Assembly (NCBI GenBank): GCA_963728165.1
Contig: CAVSIY010000006.1
Span: 496,001-560,000, forward strand
Source: Hyphomicrobium_A sp963728165
Lineage (GTDB): Bacteria; Pseudomonadota; Alphaproteobacteria; Rhizobiales; Hyphomicrobiaceae
Reading direction: 5' to 3'
Length of the DNA stretch: 64,000 nt
A program made the position numbers and the translations under genes. Shown here piece after piece: positions 8,641-20,327 of the stretch. Positions within the stretch are counted from its first letter, which is position 1. Each line of letters starts with the position of its first letter. Below the pieces are notes generated by a model, which saw only the letters and a program-made list of their open reading frames with translations, did not search any database and had not been told where the DNA came from.

Positions 8641-9249
8641 ATGAGCGCTCGCGCAGTCCTGGTCGTCGCCGTCGGCCTCGCCATCGGAGCCGCGGCCGCC
8701 CTCGCGGTCTTCCCCGGGGCGCGTCAGGCGCTGCTGCCGTCGACGGGCCCGGTGACGAGCGGCAAGGCGCTCGTGGGCGGGCCCTTCACGCTCACCGACG
8801 ACACCGGCAAACGCGTCACCGACAAAGATTACCGCGGCCGCTATATGCTCGTGTTCTTCGGCTACACGTCGTGTCCCGACATTTGCCCGGCTGGATTGCA
8901 GCTCATCTCGGCGGCGCTCGAGAATATCGGAAGCAAAGCCGACCGCATCACGCCGATCTTTGTCAGCATCGATCCCGAGCGTGACACACCCGAAAAGCTG
9001 CACGCCTACGTCAAGAACTTCAATACGCGTCTCGTCGGCCTCACCGGGACGCCGGCCGAGGTCGCTGCCGCCGCCAAGGCCTACAAGGCCTACTATAAGA
9101 AACGGCCGAACGAGGCTTCGCCCAACGACTATGCGATGGACCACTCGGCGATCATCTATCTGATGGATCCCAACGGCGACTACGTCACGCACTTCACGCC
9201 CGCAACGTCTGTGGACGAGATGACGGCGAAGCTCGACAAGGTCCTTTGA
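8641..9249 (+). CDS. senC: SCO1/SenC/PrrC family copper chaperone
   Basis: About 202 residues. An N-terminal hydrophobic segment (ARAVLVVAVGLAIGAAAALAVF) anchors it to the inner membrane with a thioredoxin-like domain in the periplasm. The copper ligands are visible: Cys-Pro-Asp-Ile-Cys in SCPDICPAG and the distal His in YAMDHSAIIYL. FVSIDPERDTPEKL is the typical SCO strand-helix. It should help assemble the CuA site of cytochrome c oxidase, and relatives feed the RegB redox signal. The ATG at 8641 follows an AAGGAAG; a GTG at 8635 is in frame. It is divergently transcribed from actS. Confidence 0.93.
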   Translation: MSARAVLVVAVGLAIGAAAALAVFPGARQALLPSTGPVTSGKALVGGPFTLTDDTGKRVTDKDYRGRYMLVFFGYTSCPDICPAGLQLISAALENIGSKADRITPIFVSIDPERDTPEKLHAYVKNFNTRLVGLTGTPAEVAAAAKAYKAYYKKRPNEASPNDYAMDHSAIIYLMDPNGDYVTHFTPATSVDEMTAKLDKVL

Positions 9250-9560
9250 GACGAGCGCGGACATCGGTGGAAGGCGCAGCGCCATCCTGCAACCGTGCGC
9301 AAGCCTCTGCCGCTAGCATGCGAGAATGGCAGGCGACTTCGCCGCCGACGTCGGCACGCGTGCAAGCGCAGCAGGGACCAATGCAAGCTGACCAGCGCGC
9401 GTACCCGCGAATTCGAGCAGCGGCGAGCTTGCCACACTGTGGCTCTCCAGTCTGCTCATCACGGCATTACCACTGGCAAGTTACCTGGATTTCATCTACT
9501 TGAGGGATCCTCCCGCGGGCATATGCGTGTTGCACATTCGCGCCAGCGAGGGGGGATTAC
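9250..9560. other. Intergenic region, nothing recognised
   Basis: About 310 bases between senC and the metallopeptidase gene. No frame has coding character on either strand, and no repeat, tRNA or strong terminator hairpin was found. The last bases carry a GAGGGGGG ribosome-binding site for the GTG at 9561. Confidence 0.4.
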
Positions 9561-10346
9561 GTGTTCTTCTTTGATCCGAGGGAGTCCATGCGGAAGACCG
9601 CAGCGTTCGAGGAGTCGCTAGCGAAACGTCAACGCATCGAGGAGCTCGGTTGCCCGGTCGAGGTCCGCCGCCACCCGGGCGCGCGACGGCTGACACTGCG
9701 CGTGAGCCGCACGCGCCGCGCCATCATCGTGACGCTTCCCGTGCAATGCGACCTCGGCGAGGCCGGCTCCTTCATCAACCGCAACATCGAATGGGTGCGC
9801 GAGCGATTGGATAGCCTGCCGCGCCCCGTGCCGTTCAGCGAGGGTGCGCTGTTGCCGCTGCGCGGCGAGTTCCACCGTATCGTGGTCACGGGCAAGCGCG
9901 AGCCGGGGCGCGTCGTGCAGCGCCAGGAAGGCACGATGGGCTTGCCTGAGCTGCGCGTCAGCGGTCGCACCGAGCACGCCGCGCGCCGCTTACGCGACTG
10001 GCTGTTTGAGGAAGCGCGTCGCGATCTCGACGAGCGCGTCGTACATCATGCGCGCACGCTCGGCGTGGCGCCCAAGCGCATCACAGTGCGCGACCAGGCC
10101 ACACGCTGGGGCTCGTGCTCGACCACGGGCGTGCTCTCGTTCTCGTGGCGGCTGATTCTGGCGCCCGCGCGCATCCTCGACTACGTTGCCGCACACGAGG
10201 TCGCGCATCTCAAAGAGATGAACCACGGGCCGCGCTTCTGGGCGCTCGTTCAGCGCACCATGCCGACCATGAAGGAAGCCAAGGGCTGGCTGCAGCTCTA
10301 CGGGCTCGACCTGCACCAGTACGGACCCGCCGGCCGCGCCGACTGA
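9561..10346 (+). CDS. DUF45/YgjP-like zinc metallopeptidase
   Basis: 261 residues. The C-terminal half holds the metal-binding helix AAHEVAHLKEMNHGPRFWALV (HExxH plus a downstream His), preceded by RITVRDQATRWGSCSTTGVLSFSWRLILAP. This is the conserved WGSCS...NWRL block of the M48-related YgjP/DUF45 family. The N-terminal half (RRLTLRVSRTRRAIIVTLP, NRNIEWVRERL) matches the family beta domain. No signal peptide is visible, so it is probably cytoplasmic. The GTG at 9561 has a strong GAGGGGGG Shine-Dalgarno; the ATG at 9588 is an alternative. In many genomes the family sits near restriction or repair genes, but no such context is seen here. Confidence 0.88.
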   Translation: MFFFDPRESMRKTAAFEESLAKRQRIEELGCPVEVRRHPGARRLTLRVSRTRRAIIVTLPVQCDLGEAGSFINRNIEWVRERLDSLPRPVPFSEGALLPLRGEFHRIVVTGKREPGRVVQRQEGTMGLPELRVSGRTEHAARRLRDWLFEEARRDLDERVVHHARTLGVAPKRITVRDQATRWGSCSTTGVLSFSWRLILAPARILDYVAAHEVAHLKEMNHGPRFWALVQRTMPTMKEAKGWLQLYGLDLHQYGPAGRAD

Positions 10347-10374
10347 AGACTTCGCCGGCAGCAGCGTAAGATCC

Positions 10375-12387
10375 CTAGTCGTCGCTGGTCCTGCCCAGCG
10401 ACATAACCTCTGCGGCCCAGTGCGCGGCGCCCCCGTCGCCGACGGTGGTGGGCTTGTCACGCAGAGTGCGCGAGATCAGGTCATCATCGATCGGGGCGGG
10501 CGGATGGGGATCCGTGGGCCTCCCAACCACTGCCGTTCCGGCCAGCGGGAGCGGCTTTCTGCCGGCGTGCGCTGCCCGCATCACCTCGTGCCAGATATCG
10601 GCGGGAAGGCTGCCGCCGACCACGTGGTTCATGGCGCTCCCGTCGTCGTTGCCGGCCCACACTCCGGCCGTCAGATGCGCCGTGTAGCCGACGAACCAGG
10701 CGTCGCGGAAGCCTTGCGAGGTCCCAGTCTTGCCGGCCGCGGGATGGCGCTGCAGCGCGGCCCGACGCCCCGTCCCGGTGACGAGCGCCGCGTTGAGCAT
10801 CTCGTTCATGGCGCCCACATTAGCGAGCGCGATGATCGGCTTGGGCGAGGGCGGCTTGTGCACGTAGAGGACGCGCCCATGCCGCGTGAAGACGCGGCGC
10901 AGCACGTAGGGCGTCGCGTCGTGGCCGCCATTGGCGAGGACGTCGTAGGCGCCGGTGAGCTCGACGAGCGATACCTCGGAGGTGCCGAGCGCGAGCGAGG
11001 CGTCCTTGCCGAGCGCCGACTTGATCCCGAGACGATGCGCCACCGCGGCGACGCGCTGAGGGCCGACCTTGAGCGCCAGACGCACGGCGACCGTGTTCAC
11101 CGACCGCGCCAGCGCCGTACGCAAGGTCATCGCGCCGCGGTATTCGCCGCTGTGGTTGCGGGGCGCCCAGCCGCCGACGCTGAGCGGCAAATCCTCGACG
11201 ATGCTGTCGGGCTTCATACCCGCTTCCAAGGCCGCCAGATAAACGAACGGCTTGAAGGCCGAGCCGGGCTGGCGCTCGGCCTTGACCGCTCGGTTGAACT
11301 GGCTCGCGGCGTAGCTGCGCCCGCCGACGAGGGCACGGATGCCGCCCTCGCGATCGAGCACGACGACGGCGGCCTGGCTCGCCCGCAAGGCCGCCCCGCG
11401 CACAGCGAGCTGGCGCGCGACGATCTCTGCCGTGCGCGTCTGCAGCTTGGCATCGAGCGTGGTCTCGACGATGACCTCGAAGTCATCGGCACTGAGCGCC
11501 GTGGCGGGAAGCTCATCGAGCACGTAGTCGACCGCATAGTCGGCTCCGTTGTGGTCCGCGGGCGTCGCTTGCGCGATCGTGCCCACGTTTGCCGCCGCCG
11601 ACAGCTCCTCATCCGCGGTGATGAAGCCGGCGCGCCGCATCTGAGTCAGCACCAGACGCGCGCGGACACGGGCGATGTCGGGGCTCGTCAGGGGTGAGTA
11701 CTTGGAGGGGGCCTTGAGCAGCCCGGCGATCAGCGCCGATTCCGCCAGGCTCAAATTGCGCGCGGACTTGCCGAAATAGCGATGCGCCGCCGCGTCGATG
11801 CCATAGGCGCCCGAGCCGAGATAGACGCGGTTCAAGTAGAGCTCGAGGATGTCGGCCTTGGACAGGCGCGCCTCGAGCCAGATCGCCAGCGCCAGCTCCT
11901 CGAGCTTGCGCGCAACCGTGCGCTCCGACGACAGGTAGAGGTTCTTGGCGAGTTGCTGGGTCAGCGTGGAGCCGCCTTGTACGAAGCGCCGGCTGCGCAG
12001 GTTCGCAATCGCGGCGCGCAAGAGACCCCAGGGGTCGACGCCCGGGTGCTCGTAAAAGCGCCGATCCTCGGTGGCGATGACGGCATTGGCGGCGTGGGCC
12101 GGCAGCAGGTCGAGGGGCACGTAGTCGTCGGCACCGCCGCGCTCGGCCAGCACCGAGCCGTCGCGCGCCAGGATGCGGATGACGGGCGGGTGCTCCTTTC
12201 CCCGCAGCGTCAGCGGGTCTGGGTAGACCGCCGAGCACCACACGAGCATCAGGCCGAGGCCGGCACCGCCGGCGATGCCGACATAGATAGGCCCAAAGAG
12301 CGCGAGCTTTGTTAGGAACGACAGCCCGCGCCGGCGCGGAGGTGGCGGCGGAGGCGGTGGCGGCGCCTTGCGCTTGAAGAGCCCCAT
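10375..12387 (-). CDS. Class A penicillin-binding protein (transglycosylase/transpeptidase)
   Basis: 670 residues. A Pro-rich cytoplasmic tail (KRKAPPPPPPPP) is followed by one membrane segment (about residues 25-50). The GT51 glycosyltransferase domain shows ATEDRRFYEHPGVD (catalytic Glu), QGGSTLTQQLAKNLYL and RKLEELALAIWLEARLSK. The transpeptidase domain shows SxxK in QPGSAFKPF, SxN in ARSVNTVAV and KTGTS near residue 565. It polymerises and cross-links peptidoglycan in the periplasm. Length and order fit the PBP1a/PBP1c-like group; it lacks the long OB insertion of E. coli PBP1a. The downstream neighbour on the opposite strand is unrelated. Confidence 0.93.
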   Translation of the reverse strand: MGLFKRKAPPPPPPPPPRRRGLSFLTKLALFGPIYVGIAGGAGLGLMLVWCSAVYPDPLTLRGKEHPPVIRILARDGSVLAERGGADDYVPLDLLPAHAANAVIATEDRRFYEHPGVDPWGLLRAAIANLRSRRFVQGGSTLTQQLAKNLYLSSERTVARKLEELALAIWLEARLSKADILELYLNRVYLGSGAYGIDAAAHRYFGKSARNLSLAESALIAGLLKAPSKYSPLTSPDIARVRARLVLTQMRRAGFITADEELSAAANVGTIAQATPADHNGADYAVDYVLDELPATALSADDFEVIVETTLDAKLQTRTAEIVARQLAVRGAALRASQAAVVVLDREGGIRALVGGRSYAASQFNRAVKAERQPGSAFKPFVYLAALEAGMKPDSIVEDLPLSVGGWAPRNHSGEYRGAMTLRTALARSVNTVAVRLALKVGPQRVAAVAHRLGIKSALGKDASLALGTSEVSLVELTGAYDVLANGGHDATPYVLRRVFTRHGRVLYVHKPPSPKPIIALANVGAMNEMLNAALVTGTGRRAALQRHPAAGKTGTSQGFRDAWFVGYTAHLTAGVWAGNDDGSAMNHVVGGSLPADIWHEVMRAAHAGRKPLPLAGTAVVGRPTDPHPPAPIDDDLISRTLRDKPTTVGDGGAAHWAAEVMSLGRTSDD

Positions 12388-12481
12388 GGGCGGCAGCGTG
12401 CTCCCGTACGATTTGGCGACGAGGCGCGCCGGCGGAAGCGGGCGCGCGCGCCAACCCTACGAGGCGGCGGCTAAGGTCCGG

Positions 12482-12796
12482 TTAACCATAGAAATGCCGC
12501 TGGGCCGGTGCCCGCGGGCGCAGGCGGACGACGGGGTAGGCGAGAAGGCTCAGGAGGATGCGCGCCACGATCGTGAAGCCCATGAACAGGAGCTGGCGCT
12601 CTTCGAGCAGCAGCTCGAGCCAGATGTTGTATTTGGCGTTGAGCCCCGTCCCGGTGATCAGATCCTTGAAGCTGCGCGCCCAGCCCAAGAGCTCCGACAA
12701 GGTCGCGGGCGAATAGATGGCGACGAGCGCCATGAGCAGCGCGCCGAGGATGAGCGAGAAGGTGATGTTGCCGATGGAAAGCAGAATACGCAGCAC
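12482..12796 (-). CDS. Small membrane protein of unknown function
   Basis: 104 residues with three likely membrane segments: ILLSIGNITFSLILGALLMALVAIY, a weaker central amphipathic region, and LLFMGFTIVARILLSLLAYPVV. The middle (SELLGWARSFKDLITGTGL) is hydrophilic. It ends with an Arg/Pro-rich tail. No family is recognised. It lies about 95 bases upstream of the penicillin-binding protein on the same strand, so the two may be co-transcribed and it could be an envelope accessory protein; that is inference from position only. Confidence 0.6.
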   Translation of the reverse strand: MLRILLSIGNITFSLILGALLMALVAIYSPATLSELLGWARSFKDLITGTGLNAKYNIWLELLLEERQLLFMGFTIVARILLSLLAYPVVRLRPRAPAQRHFYG

Positions 12797-13468
12797 GGGC
12801 CCGGTCCCCCCTGACGGAGCGGCGGAGGCGCCGCCGCCATCAGCCTAGCACCGGCCCCCGCTAGCCCGCTACTCGTTCCGCCTCCCGGTTAGGCCAAAGG
12901 AAGTCTCGAACGCGATCGACGTCGCCGAATGACCTGCGCCAGAAGCGTTTGCTGCTGCTTGCGTGGGTCCCGCCCTCCGGCGGGATGACGGTTGGTGGGT
13001 AGTCACGCGCCTCGCCTACTCTCGACGTCATCCCGGCGCAGGCCGGGACCCACGCCAGTCTCCGCTCGCACGACGTTGGCACGTGACCGACGAGCGGGGG
13101 CCTATTGCGACGACGATAGCCCGGCAAAGGGCGCGGGTGAGAGGAGACGTTGACCGGTCTTTGAGCTGTGACGCCTGCCGCGAGTCACGGTAGGATTTTG
13201 GGTCTCCCGCTCAGATGAGGAAGGAGGGACCGTTGACCAAGCTTTTGAGGGAAGCGCGCTGTTCGATCTATTGGTTTCGTGGTCAACCTAGGGCGACTAA
13301 GGCTATCGTTGAACTTGGCCCGAGCGCTGCGGACCCAGGGGAGAACAGGCAAGCGACTTGCATCGCAAATTACTGAGCCCTGGACCTGGCTCGATAGTCG
13401 GTCACTTCTGGACAACCGAGGTCGCGCTTCCTGGTCAATGTGTCAGCGTTCAACGGAGGGCGCATCCA
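12797..13468. other. Intergenic region with a REP-like pair, otherwise no gene
   Basis: About 670 bases. It holds the inverted pair described separately at 12961-13063. To the right, a short TTG-initiated frame near 13213 gives under 50 residues with no recognisable family, and a moderately AT-richer stretch leads to the end of gyrB. No tRNA, small RNA or transposase was seen. Confidence 0.45.
12961..13063. repeat. Inverted pair of REP-like palindromes
   Basis: GCGTGGGTCCCG at 12961 is followed by CCTCCGGCGGGATGACGG. At 13027 the complement appears as CGTCATCCCGGCG followed by CAGGCCGGGACCCACGC. Each arm is itself a hairpin (CCCGCC/GGCGGG and CCCGGC/GCCGGG) and the two arms are in opposite orientation about 40 bases apart. 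The 'GTCATCCCGGC...GGGACCCAC' core is a very common dispersed element in alphaproteobacterial genomes. It may derive from a non-autonomous mobile element. The function here is not visible. Confidence 0.7.
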
Positions 13469-15911
<2,443 letters not shown>

Positions 15912-16062
15912 TATCTCGGGTTGTCCTTGGGGTCGTCTGGCCTCGAATTTCTTATACCACGAAACCGGCCCGAGCGCGTGAAAAAAGCGTCATTTTCAGG
16001 CTTCGAGCCCCAACTAAAGCCTATTGTTTTTCAATAACTTGAGGCGCCCGCTTGGAGGGCGG

Positions 16063-17271
16063 TCAAGATGCGGCAAAGAGGCCCGTCATGGACCCCTCCT
16101 CCACCCGCCAAAAATGCGCCTTATCCGAAAGCGCGGCGAAGGCGGCAGCGTCCGTCCCGGTCATCCAGGCCTGCGCGCGCAGGCGCAGAATCTCGGCGAA
16201 AAATGCCGCGCGCCGGATCTCGTCGAGGTGCGCCGTCACCTCGTCGAGCAGCAGGATGGGCGCGACGCCCTCGTGCCGGCGCGCAACGAGCTCGGCATGC
16301 GCCAGGACGAGCCCCAGCAGCAGCGCCTTCTGCTCGCCCGACGAGGCGAGCCGCGCCTGCATCTGCTTGGGCGCATGGAAGACGAGCAGATCGGAGCGGT
16401 GCGGTCCGTCGAGCGTGCGCCCGGCGGCGCGGTCGCGCTCGCGGTTGTCGCGCAGCACAGCCGCATAGGTTTCCTCCACGTCGACGGCGGCCATCCGCTC
16501 CAGATCGCATTCGAGCACGCCCTCGATGGCAAGGCCGGCGGCCGGAAACGGCGAGGCCGGATCGCGCTCTTGGCGCTCAACCATGATTGAGGCGAGCGCG
16601 GCGACCGCCTCGGCACGCGCCGCCGCTATTGCCGTGCCGGTCTCTGCCATCTGCAGCTCGAGGCCTTCAAAGCGCGCCGCATCGCGCACGCCGTCTGCAA
16701 GCAGGCGGTTGCGCTGCTGCATGGCGCGCTCGAAGCGGTTGGCGCGCGTGCGGTAGCCCGTATCGAAGCACACGATCAGACGGTCGAGAAAGCGGCGCCG
16801 CTCGGATGCCGGACCGGTGAAGAGACCGTCCATCGCGGGCGTCACCCAGGCGAGGTCGAGGTAGTCTGAAAGCGCGCCCGAGCTGCCGGCAGCGGCCCCG
16901 TTGATGCGCACGATGCGCCCCTGGCGCTCGCCCGCCCCCTCAGACGCGACGAGGCCGGTCCCGATGTCGACTGCACCCGGATGCGCGTGCACGCGTGCCG
17001 CGACGGCCCAGCTGCCGTCGCCCGCCTCGCGCGCCAGGTCCGGGTAGGTCGCGCGGCGCAGGCCCTGGCCCGGCGCCAGCATGGAGATCGCCTCCAAGAG
17101 ATTGGTCTTGCCGGCGCCGTTGGCGCCGATCAGCACCTGCGGCTCGGGTCCGGCCTCGAACGCGAGATGGGCGTAGTTGCGGAAGTTGGTGAGCGCCAGC
17201 CGCTCGACCCACAGCCTGGACGCGGCAGGCTCCGGCGCGTTCTCCAGCGTACGCCTGACCGTCGCCACCAC
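16063..17271 (-). CDS. recF: DNA replication and repair protein RecF
   Basis: 402 residues. SMC-like ATPase that loads RecA at gaps. Near the N-terminus ERLALTNFRNYAHLAFE precedes Walker A GANGAGKTNLLEAISML, the RecF hallmark. The middle has GPASERRRFLDRLIVCFD and the conserved RNRLLADG. The C-terminal signature SSGEQKALLLGLVLAHAEL is followed by Walker B PILLLDEVTAHLD. It lies three bases after the dnaN stop on the same strand, the classic dnaA-dnaN-recF-gyrB order, and about 150 bases before gyrB. Confidence 0.96.
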   Translation of the reverse strand: MVATVRRTLENAPEPAASRLWVERLALTNFRNYAHLAFEAGPEPQVLIGANGAGKTNLLEAISMLAPGQGLRRATYPDLAREAGDGSWAVAARVHAHPGAVDIGTGLVASEGAGERQGRIVRINGAAAGSSGALSDYLDLAWVTPAMDGLFTGPASERRRFLDRLIVCFDTGYRTRANRFERAMQQRNRLLADGVRDAARFEGLELQMAETGTAIAAARAEAVAALASIMVERQERDPASPFPAAGLAIEGVLECDLERMAAVDVEETYAAVLRDNRERDRAAGRTLDGPHRSDLLVFHAPKQMQARLASSGEQKALLLGLVLAHAELVARRHEGVAPILLLDEVTAHLDEIRRAAFFAEILRLRAQAWMTGTDAAAFAALSDKAHFWRVEEGSMTGLFAAS

Positions 17272-17274
17272 TTG

Positions 17275-18393
17275 TTACACCCGCATCGGCATCAGCACGT
17301 AGAGCGCGCTCTCATCGCTCGGGTCCTTGACCATGGTGGGCGAGCCCGGGTCGGCGAGCTTGAAGCAGGCATGCTCGCCCTGCAGCTGGCTGGCGATGTC
17401 GAGGAGATAGCGGGCGTTGAAGCCGATCTCAAGCGGGGTTGAGCCGTACTCGACCCCGATCTCCTCCGTGGCGCTGCCGCCCTCCGGGTTGTTGACCGAG
17501 AGCACGAGCTTGTCGGGCTTGATGTTGAGCTTCACGGCGCGTCCGCGCTCGCTGGCAATGGTCGAGACGCGGTCGACGGCGCTCATGAACTCCGCGTTGG
17601 AGACCTTGAGCTCCTTGTCGTTGGCCTGCGGAATGACGCGGCCGTAGTCGGGGAAGGTGCCGTCGATCAGCTTGGAGGTGAGCGTCACCGAGCCGATCTC
17701 GAAGCGGACTTTCGCAGGGCTCACGCCGATCTTGACGGTCGCCGAGCTGTCCTCGATCAGCCGGTGCAGCTCGTGCACGGTCTTGCGCGGGATGATCACG
17801 CCCGGCATGCCCTCAGCACCCTTGGGCAGCGGCAGCTCCACCTGTGCGAGCCGGTGGCCGTCGGTCGCCACTGCGCGCAGCGTCGCCTTCTTGTCGGTCT
17901 GCGCGGTGTGCAGATAGATGCCGTTGAGGTAGTAGCGCGTCTCCTCGGTGGAGATGGCAAAGCGCGTCTTGTCGATGAGGCGCTTCAAGTCCTGAGCGTC
18001 GAGCTCAAACTCCTGGCCCATCTCGCCGACACCGATGTCGGGGAAATCCTCGGCGGGCAGCGTCTGCAGCGCGAAGCGGGCGTGGCCGGCGGCGAGTGTC
18101 AAACGCTCCTTCTCCGCGTCCTTGCGCATGTCGACTTGAGCCCCGTCGGGGAGCTTGCGCACGATGTCGTGCAGCATGTGGGCGGGCACCGTGACGGCGC
18201 CCGGGGTTGCGACCTCGGCCGCGACCGCCTCGATCACCTCGCGCTCCAGATCGGTCGCCTTGAACTCGAGCGTGGCATCGCGGGCGCGCAGGAGAACGTT
18301 GGAGAGGATGGGAATGGTCGTCCGCCGCTCGACCACGCTCGTCACATGACCGAGCGCCCGCAAGAGTTCACCACGTTCGATGACTAGCCGCAT
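17275..18393 (-). CDS. dnaN: DNA polymerase III beta sliding clamp
   Basis: 372 residues, the normal length for the ring-shaped processivity clamp with three similar domains. The start MRLVIERGELLRALGHVTSVVERRTTIPILSNVLL and the end YVLMPMRV are standard for the family. Other conserved stretches are AVATDGHRLA and PRKTVHEL. The gene is followed almost immediately by recF, so the two are probably co-transcribed. About 290 bases, including a strong stem-loop, separate it from dnaA, so dnaN likely has its own promoter. Confidence 0.97.
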   Translation of the reverse strand: MRLVIERGELLRALGHVTSVVERRTTIPILSNVLLRARDATLEFKATDLEREVIEAVAAEVATPGAVTVPAHMLHDIVRKLPDGAQVDMRKDAEKERLTLAAGHARFALQTLPAEDFPDIGVGEMGQEFELDAQDLKRLIDKTRFAISTEETRYYLNGIYLHTAQTDKKATLRAVATDGHRLAQVELPLPKGAEGMPGVIIPRKTVHELHRLIEDSSATVKIGVSPAKVRFEIGSVTLTSKLIDGTFPDYGRVIPQANDKELKVSNAEFMSAVDRVSTIASERGRAVKLNIKPDKLVLSVNNPEGGSATEEIGVEYGSTPLEIGFNARYLLDIASQLQGEHACFKLADPGSPTMVKDPSDESALYVLMPMRV

Positions 18394-18597
18394 GGAAGTA
18401 ACCTCGGCGCAAATTATGGGGCCAAGCCCGCCTCAGTCTATGGATTGAGGCCGCCCTGGAGACGGCGGTGCGCGGAGGCTGGGACCGTGAACTGGCCACT
18501 TTATAGGATTCGCGCCGGTCAACTTGACCCGATGCGGGGGGCTTTTTCAAGGGGCGCCGCTCCGACCCCGGGTTATTTCCGCTAACGCCTACAGATA

Positions 18598-18625
18598 AGG
18601 AGCGGCGCTGTTAGACGCCGCTCCT
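18598..18625 (-). terminator. Stem-loop between dnaA and dnaN
   Basis: AGGAGCGGCG at 18598-18607 pairs perfectly with CGCCGCTCCT at 18616-18625 around an eight-base loop. It lies about 55 bases past the dnaA stop on the minus strand. There is no T-run on the minus side, so it may be a pause site or a weak terminator rather than a standard intrinsic terminator. Confidence 0.6.
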
Positions 18626-18681
18626 CCCCGCTAAGGCCCGCCATGCTCGCCCAGCACAGCGGACCATTCGGATGCCGCCTT

Positions 18682-20208
18682 TTAGTGGCTCAGCAGCTTC
18701 TTGAGCTCCTCGAGCTCCTCTTTCAGCCGCGGATTGCCGGCAAGCTCGCCCTCGATCTTGCGAATGGCGTGCAGCACCGTCGTGTGGTCACGGTTGCCGA
18801 AGCGGCGCCCGATCTCTGGCAGCGAGCGGGCCGTCAGCTGCTTGGCGAGGTACATGCCCACTTGACGCGGCCACACCACCGAGCGGTGGCGCCGTTGCGA
18901 CAGCAAATCGCCCTTCGAGACGCCGAAATGGCGCGAGATGATGCGCAGGATGTCCTCGATCTTGATGCGGCGCGGCTCGAGCCCGTGCACCAGATCGCGG
19001 ATCACCGTCTCGCAGACGTCGGGCGTGATGGAGGTGCGCATGTACTGCCACGTCGCGTAAAGACGGGTCACCGCACCTTCCAGCTCGCGTCCGCTCTCGG
19101 TGAGGCGCTCCGACAAGAGCTCGAGAATCTCCGGGCCGAGCGCGAAGGACGGATCCATGGCGCGCTTTTCCGAGAGCCGCTTCTCCAGGACCTTCAGGCG
19201 CAGGTCGTGATCGAGCGCCCCGATCTCGGTGACGAGACCGCGCTGCAGCCGCGAGCGCATGCGCTCGTTGAGCCGCTCGACGTGATTGGGCGCGCGGGCC
19301 GAGGCAACGACCACCTGGCGGCCGCCGTCGAGTAGAGAGTTGATGATGTGGTCGAACTCCTGCTCGGTGCGCTCGCCCTGCATGAACTCCAGATCGTCGA
19401 TCAGCAGGATGTTGATCTGGCGGAACTTCTCCTTGAAGGCGAGCGGATCCTGGCTGCGCAGTGCCTCCACGAACTGGTAGCGGAAGCGCTCGGCCGTCAG
19501 GTAGAGCACCTGCGCATGCGGCGCCCGCCGCTTCACGTCCCAGGCGATGGCGTGCAGCAAGTGCGTCTTGCCCAGACCCACCGAGGAGTGGATGTAGAGC
19601 GGGTTGAAGCCGGGGACGTCGCCCATCGCCGCCTCGGCGACCTGGGTGGCGCCGGCGTGCGCCATGCGGTTGGAGGCACCGACGACGAAGCTCTCGAAGG
19701 TGTAGCGCGGATCGAGCGGAGAGCCCTCGAAGCCGCCGACGCTGGTTCTGCCGACGGCTTGCTGCGTCGCGATGATGCTGACGTTGCGGCTGGTGGTGTC
19801 CGCTGCCGTGCCGCGGGCGCCGCTCAGGCCTTCGCCAGCCGGATTCGTCGACTGACCGTCGGGCCGCACTGGGGCGCGTGCGCCGGGCTGGCGCAGCACG
19901 ACGTCGACCTTCTCCGCACCCTTGAACTCGGCGCGGCAACACGCAAGCAGGTCGTCGGAATAGTGCGACTGGATCCAGGTCCTTAAGAACTTGACCGGGA
20001 CCGAGACCCTGACTGTCTTGGCATCAAAGTTTTCGAACTCGAGCGCGTGAAACCAGCTCGAGAAAATGTCGTCGCCGAGCCTTGCACGCAGAAGTGCGCG
20101 CGTCTTCTGCCCGCGAACCTCGCCCGCCCCGTCAGCGCTTGCGCTCTGGGCCGCGCCAGAATGGCCGCCAGCCGCAACTGTACGTTCCGCCTTCTGAACC
20201 GTCTGCAT
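18682..20208 (-). CDS. dnaA: Chromosomal replication initiator DnaA
   Basis: About 508 residues. Domain I (ALLRARLGDDIFSSWFHALEF) binds DnaB and other partners. A Gly/Pro-rich linker follows. The AAA+ domain has DPRYTFESFVVGASNRMAH, Walker A SSVGLGKTHLLHAIA, Walker B ILLIDDLEFMQGE and sensor regions. Domain IV carries the DnaA signature at the end (RRFGNRDHTTVLHAIRKIE) for binding DnaA boxes. The start at 20208 (MQTVQKAERTVAAG) is preferred over the in-frame ATG at 20433, because the extra 75 residues are Arg/Ser-rich and non-conserved and a GCGGGGG lies upstream of 20208. The next genes in the same direction are dnaN, recF and gyrB. Confidence 0.97.
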   Translation of the reverse strand: MQTVQKAERTVAAGGHSGAAQSASADGAGEVRGQKTRALLRARLGDDIFSSWFHALEFENFDAKTVRVSVPVKFLRTWIQSHYSDDLLACCRAEFKGAEKVDVVLRQPGARAPVRPDGQSTNPAGEGLSGARGTAADTTSRNVSIIATQQAVGRTSVGGFEGSPLDPRYTFESFVVGASNRMAHAGATQVAEAAMGDVPGFNPLYIHSSVGLGKTHLLHAIAWDVKRRAPHAQVLYLTAERFRYQFVEALRSQDPLAFKEKFRQINILLIDDLEFMQGERTEQEFDHIINSLLDGGRQVVVASARAPNHVERLNERMRSRLQRGLVTEIGALDHDLRLKVLEKRLSEKRAMDPSFALGPEILELLSERLTESGRELEGAVTRLYATWQYMRTSITPDVCETVIRDLVHGLEPRRIKIEDILRIISRHFGVSKGDLLSQRRHRSVVWPRQVGMYLAKQLTARSLPEIGRRFGNRDHTTVLHAIRKIEGELAGNPRLKEELEELKKLLSH

Positions 20209-20327
20209 TGATAAACCCCCGCTACTTTTGGACTTGCACCTCAATTCACCTGAGCAAACCCCGGGTGACGCCCTCCGCCGCCGCGGCTGCGCAACCGATC
20301 TTTGCTCAGTCTTCCGAAACGGGTGCG

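Noticed and set aside
13213..13373. Small TTG-initiated frame before gyrB as a possible transposase remnant
   Set aside because: Fewer than 50 codons, no transposase motif and no flanking inverted or direct repeats.
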